A stretch of 35,284 bases of DNA from NCBI GenBank assembly GCA_020200025.1, contig JAIVJN010000031.1, positions 1 to 35,284 of the forward strand. Direction: 5' to 3'. The notes under the pieces are model-generated. The model saw only the letters and a program-made list of their open reading frames with translations. It ran no database searches and was not told the origin of the DNA. Positions 32,354 to 35,284 of the stretch are shown here, piece by piece (the stretch's first letter is position 1; the number at the start of each line of letters is the position of its first letter). The stretch is from Acidobacteriota bacterium. Lineage in GTDB: Bacteria > Acidobacteriota > Vicinamibacteria > Vicinamibacterales > UBA2999. The translations under genes were made by a program, and so were the position numbers.

Positions 32354-32837
32354 ACATGACCATGGCGGTTCCGGACTGCGATCGACGACGGGCTTGGGTG
32401 GCACGGCGCGCGCCGCGTGCGGCGTCGGACATCACCCTGCGATCGGCGGCCCCCGATGAAGCCGAGGGGGCCGCATTGTCGCCTGTGCGGAGCTTGCGCC
32501 CCTCAGCGGCGCGGTGGCCGAAGTCCGCTCGCTGGTCGTTCACCGCCACGCGCGCGCCTTGGGCATCGGTCGGCGGCTCGTCGACGAGTTGCAGCGGCAG
32601 GCCCGCGTGGAAGGATACGATCGGCTGTGTGCATTCACGCACGAGCCCGGCTATTTCGTACGCATGGGCTTCTCGATCGTGCCGCACACGTGGGTGCCAG
32701 AGAAAATCGCGCACGATTGCACCGGCTGCGCACTGTTCCGCCGCTGTGGGCAGCACGCCGTGGTGCTGACCTTGCGCGACGGTCGACCGGCGACATCAGG
32801 TCCCGGCGCCGTCTCGTTGCCGGCGCCGCGGGGTTAA
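32350..32837 (+). pseudogene. ArgA-like GNAT N-acetyltransferase, internal deletion with frameshift
   Basis: The start (DITLRSAAPDEAE) is in frame with the ATG at 32350. From about 32466 the family sequence continues in another frame: GRIVACAELAPLSGAVAEVRSLVV, the acetyl-CoA loop RALGIGRRLVDEL, and the end DCTGCALFRRCGQHA. Such short GNAT proteins in arg operons act as N-acetylglutamate synthases. About 35-40 residues of the normal N-terminal half are missing at the join. The remaining ArgJ could supply the acetylation if it has the bifunctional form, so loss here might be tolerated. Confidence 0.78.
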
Positions 32838-32838
32838 G

Positions 32839-34065
32839 GTGCCCGAGCTCGTCACCTCGCAACTGCAAGCGATCGAAGGCGGCGTCACGGCGCCACGCGG
32901 CTTCAGCGCCGCCGGCGTGGCCTGCGGCATCAAGGCCAGTGGCAAACCGGATCTTGCACTCATCGTCGCGGATGTTCGCGCCAGCGCCGCGGCCATCTTC
33001 ACGACGAATCAGGCGCAAGCGGCGCCCCTGCTGGTCTGCCGCGAGCACATCGAGCGCACGGCAGGGCGCGCGCGCGCGATCGTGACCAACAGCGGATGTG
33101 CCAACGCGTGCACAGGCGCCAGGGGCATGGCCGACGCTCGCGACATGGCGCAGTGGGCCGCCGATGCGGTCGGCTGCCCCGTTGAAGAAGTGCTGGTCGC
33201 GTCGACCGGAGTGATTGGCGTTCATCTCGCGATGGACGCCGTTGGCCGCGGCATCGCCGCCGCACGCGAGGCGCTTTCGGCCGCCGGCGGCGCGCACGCG
33301 GCCCTCGCCATCATGACGACCGATCCGTTTCCCAAGGCCTGCGCCGCCTCGGTGACGACCGACGCGGGCACATTCCGGGTCGGTGGTATGGCGAAGGGCT
33401 CGGGCATGATCGAGCCGCGCATGGCGACGATGCTCGGCTACCTCACGACCGACGCACACATCGACCCGGTGCGGCTTCGGCAAGCCTTGGTCGAGGCGTG
33501 CCGAGATACGTTCAACGCCATCACCGTCGATGGTGAGAGCTCGACGAACGATTCGGTGTTTGCGCTCGCGAGTGGCACCAGTGGCGTCTCCATCGATAGC
33601 GCCCTCTACCCAGCGCTCGTCGAAGGTTTTCGCTTCGTCGCCAAGGAGCTGGCGCTCGACATCGTTCGGGGCGGCGAGGGAGCGACCAAGGTGGTCGCCA
33701 TCACGGTTACCGGCGCGAGGACGTGGACCGATGCCTCGACCGCCGCGCGCGTGATTGCCAACTCGCCGCTGGTGAAGACGGCCCTTCACGGCGCCGATCC
33801 GAACTGGGGACGGCTCGTCGCCGCCGCGGGGCGATCGGGCGTGCCCTTCTCGGTCGATCACGCGAGCGTACGGATCGGTGAGGTCCTCCTCTTCGACAAT
33901 GGTCAACCGCACGACGACCGGGCTGCGCTGGCGGCGGAATACCTCCAGGGCTCGGACTTGACGATCGAGGTCGACCTCGGAACGGGCGGCCCGAGCCGAG
34001 CCACCATCTACACGTGCGACCTCTCCGCGGAATACGTCAGGATCAACGCCGAATACCGGACGTGA
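32839..34065 (+). CDS. argJ: Ornithine acetyltransferase / glutamate N-acetyltransferase
   Basis: A 408-residue ArgJ, which moves the acetyl group from acetylornithine to glutamate and so recycles it. The self-cleavage site lies in KGSGMIEPRMATML, where the Thr becomes the new N terminus and nucleophile; VTNSGCANACTG and DPNWGRLVAAAGRSG are also typical. Whether it also uses acetyl-CoA is not clear from sequence. The GTG start lies one base after the GNAT stop. It ends two bases before argF. Confidence 0.94.
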   Translation: MPELVTSQLQAIEGGVTAPRGFSAAGVACGIKASGKPDLALIVADVRASAAAIFTTNQAQAAPLLVCREHIERTAGRARAIVTNSGCANACTGARGMADARDMAQWAADAVGCPVEEVLVASTGVIGVHLAMDAVGRGIAAAREALSAAGGAHAALAIMTTDPFPKACAASVTTDAGTFRVGGMAKGSGMIEPRMATMLGYLTTDAHIDPVRLRQALVEACRDTFNAITVDGESSTNDSVFALASGTSGVSIDSALYPALVEGFRFVAKELALDIVRGGEGATKVVAITVTGARTWTDASTAARVIANSPLVKTALHGADPNWGRLVAAAGRSGVPFSVDHASVRIGEVLLFDNGQPHDDRAALAAEYLQGSDLTIEVDLGTGGPSRATIYTCDLSAEYVRINAEYRT

Positions 34066-34067
34066 CC

Positions 34068-35027
34068 ATGCCTTCTGTCGAGACTTCCCTCCCGCGACTT
34101 CGATGCAAGGATCTCTTGTCGATCCTCGATTTGAATCATGGCGAGCTCGAGACGGTGCTCCGCCTCTCGTCGCGGCTGAAGACGGAGCGGACCTTGGGCC
34201 TTCGCGCCCCGACCGCGCACGTGCTGGACGGACGGCACGTCGGCCTGCTCTTCGAGAAGCCGTCGCTGAGAACACGGGTCACGTTCACCATTGGCGTGCG
34301 GGAGTTGGGGGGCGAAGTCGTGGAGATCTCCGCAGACGTCATGCACGCGGATCGCGAGCCGCTGCACGATGTCGCCCGCAATCTGGAACGCTGGGTCGAT
34401 GCGATCGCGATCCGCACATTTGCTCAGGATCGGCTCGTCCAGCTTGCTCAATCCACCCGAGATCTGCACGTCATCAACGGCTTGTCCGATGACGAGCATC
34501 CCTGCCAGGCGCTGGCGGATCTGCAGACACTATCGGAGCTCTGGGGCTCGCTGCCGGGACGGATCGTGGCCTACGTCGGCGACGGCAACAATGTCGCAAC
34601 GTCACTCGTCCACGCCGCGCTCATGTCAGGTGTGTCGGTCCGCGTCGCCACCCCGAAAGGGTATGAGCTGCCGCGCGCGGTGATCCAGGCAGGAGCGAGC
34701 ATTGCGACACACGGGGCCGAGCTGACGGAGCTCAGCGATCCCGCCAGAGCGGTGGCCGGGGCTGACGCCGTTTACACCGATGTGTGGACCTCGATGGGCC
34801 AGGAGGTCGAGTACGCCGAGCGAAAGGCCGTCTTCCGCACGTATCAGGTCGACGGGCGGTTGATGGCGCAGGCCAAGCCGGGCGCCATCTTCATGCACTG
34901 CCTCCCGGCGCATCGCGGCGACGAGGTGACCGACGAGGTGATCGAATCGCCGGCCTCGGTGGTGTTCGACCAGGCCGAGAATCGGCTGCACGCACAGAAA
35001 GCGTTACTGCTGATGCTGCTCGGTTGA
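34068..35027 (+). CDS. argF: Ornithine carbamoyltransferase
   Basis: A 319-residue carbamoyltransferase forming citrulline. The carbamoyl-phosphate loop is EKPSLRTRVTF (SLRTR where many have STRTR), with DEHPCQALADLQTL, the ornithine-side DVWTSMGQE, and MHCLPAHRGDEVTDEV. The PSLRTR form occurs in known argF genes and in acetylornithine types; given argJ, ornithine is the likely substrate. The ATG at 34068 follows the argJ stop; an in-frame GTG two codons earlier overlaps that stop. Its end overlaps the convergent gene at the edge by 24 bases. Confidence 0.93.
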   Translation: MPSVETSLPRLRCKDLLSILDLNHGELETVLRLSSRLKTERTLGLRAPTAHVLDGRHVGLLFEKPSLRTRVTFTIGVRELGGEVVEISADVMHADREPLHDVARNLERWVDAIAIRTFAQDRLVQLAQSTRDLHVINGLSDDEHPCQALADLQTLSELWGSLPGRIVAYVGDGNNVATSLVHAALMSGVSVRVATPKGYELPRAVIQAGASIATHGAELTELSDPARAVAGADAVYTDVWTSMGQEVEYAERKAVFRTYQVDGRLMAQAKPGAIFMHCLPAHRGDEVTDEVIESPASVVFDQAENRLHAQKALLLMLLG

Positions 35028-35284
35028 CGGCGCGGCGATCCGGCGAGCACGCATCAACACTTGGATTTCATCCGGCCGTCCGTTCTCGTATTCGAGACGC
35101 TGCCGACCCTCAGCGTCGGTTGCAATCACGGCAGGCATCGAGCTCGCGGTCACCGTCCAACCGACCGGAAGCAGAACCGTGTTTCGCGGCCGGCTAGCAG
35201 CTCGGTCCCACACGAGCTCGTCACCGTCCAGACGGTAGCGCTCCGCGTCGGTATAGGTCTCTGAGACACGGATCCGTGCAGAGT
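35004..35284 (-). CDS. Unknown protein, C-terminal part only (runs off the window)
   Basis: The frame is open from the right edge to a stop at 35004, about 93 residues. The ORF track starts it at 35213, but coding-like sequence continues upstream (RIRVSETYTDAERYRLDGDEL). It has a beta-rich look: LLPVGWTVTASSMPAVIATD, then LEYENGRPDEIQVLMRARR, a pattern of secreted or envelope beta-domains. I do not know its function. It converges on argF and overlaps its 3' end. Confidence 0.6.
   Translation of the reverse strand, partial: SARIRVSETYTDAERYRLDGDELVWDRAASRPRNTVLLPVGWTVTASSMPAVIATDAEGRQRLEYENGRPDEIQVLMRARRIAAPSTEQHQQ

Overview
The window is high-GC bacterial chromosome, densely packed with genes on both strands. 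Gene content and style suggest an Acidobacteriota-like bacterium, possibly Vicinamibacteria: an argR-argG-argH block divergent from argC-argB-argD-GNAT-argJ-argF, conserved hypotheticals I associate with that group, a bacterial deoxyhypusine-synthase homologue, and many palindromic intergenic repeats. This assignment is inference; there is no rRNA, tRNA or ribosomal protein to anchor it. I saw no CRISPR array, phage or transposase gene.

Layout. 1-3.0 kb: a repeat element, then a minus-strand cysteine cluster (cysM, a JAMM/Mec-like gene, and a fusion of a MoaD/ThiS-type sulfur carrier, an E1-like adenylyltransferase and a rhodanese). This resembles the CysO-dependent cysteine route of actinobacteria. 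3.0-5.3 kb: an AlkA-like DNA glycosylase, a broken SIMPL-domain gene, three intergenic repeats and a SUMF1-type protein. 5.3-8.7 kb: aminotransferase, homoserine dehydrogenase and a class III CoA-transferase. 8.8-13.6 kb: a three-hairpin repeat, a truncated hypothetical, and a minus-strand metal/redox operon (multicopper oxidase, ZIP transporter, cupredoxin, UbiE/MenG-type methyltransferase) divergent from a DtxR/MntR-type regulator, with two palindromes between them. 13.6-19.4 kb: phosphatase-queD divergent from queC, a DUF4097 lipoprotein, then NagA, a PIN-like protein and deoxyhypusine synthase. 19.6-24.6 kb: a sigma-54 activator, a membrane HD-GYP/GAF/GGDEF protein, and a flavin reductase-like protein. 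24.7-35.3 kb: fabI, a broken Arg/Gly-rich protein gene, argH, argG, argR, the argCBD-GNAT-JF operon, and a gene running off the right edge.

The most striking signal is that at least six gene loci have lost an internal or terminal piece while their neighbours are intact. Affected are mec (metal-binding motif gone, in frame), the SIMPL gene, the convergent hypothetical/ubiE pair, the DUF4097 gene facing queC, the Arg/Gly-rich protein gene, argC (nucleophilic Cys region gone) and the GNAT gene; the argG C terminus is also short. In most cases both flanks still read as good family sequence, in two different frames. Either this is real, recurrent deletion in a living genome, or it is a systematic assembly fault. 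Raw reads would decide. Until then argC, mec and the others should not be read as biological losses.

The second theme is palindromic repeats: two copies of a three-stem-loop element (TAGAC...GTCTA ends), a related TAGAC-ended hairpin, a family with an AAAACGAAACC core, and a GGGCTGGT-type short tandem repeat.
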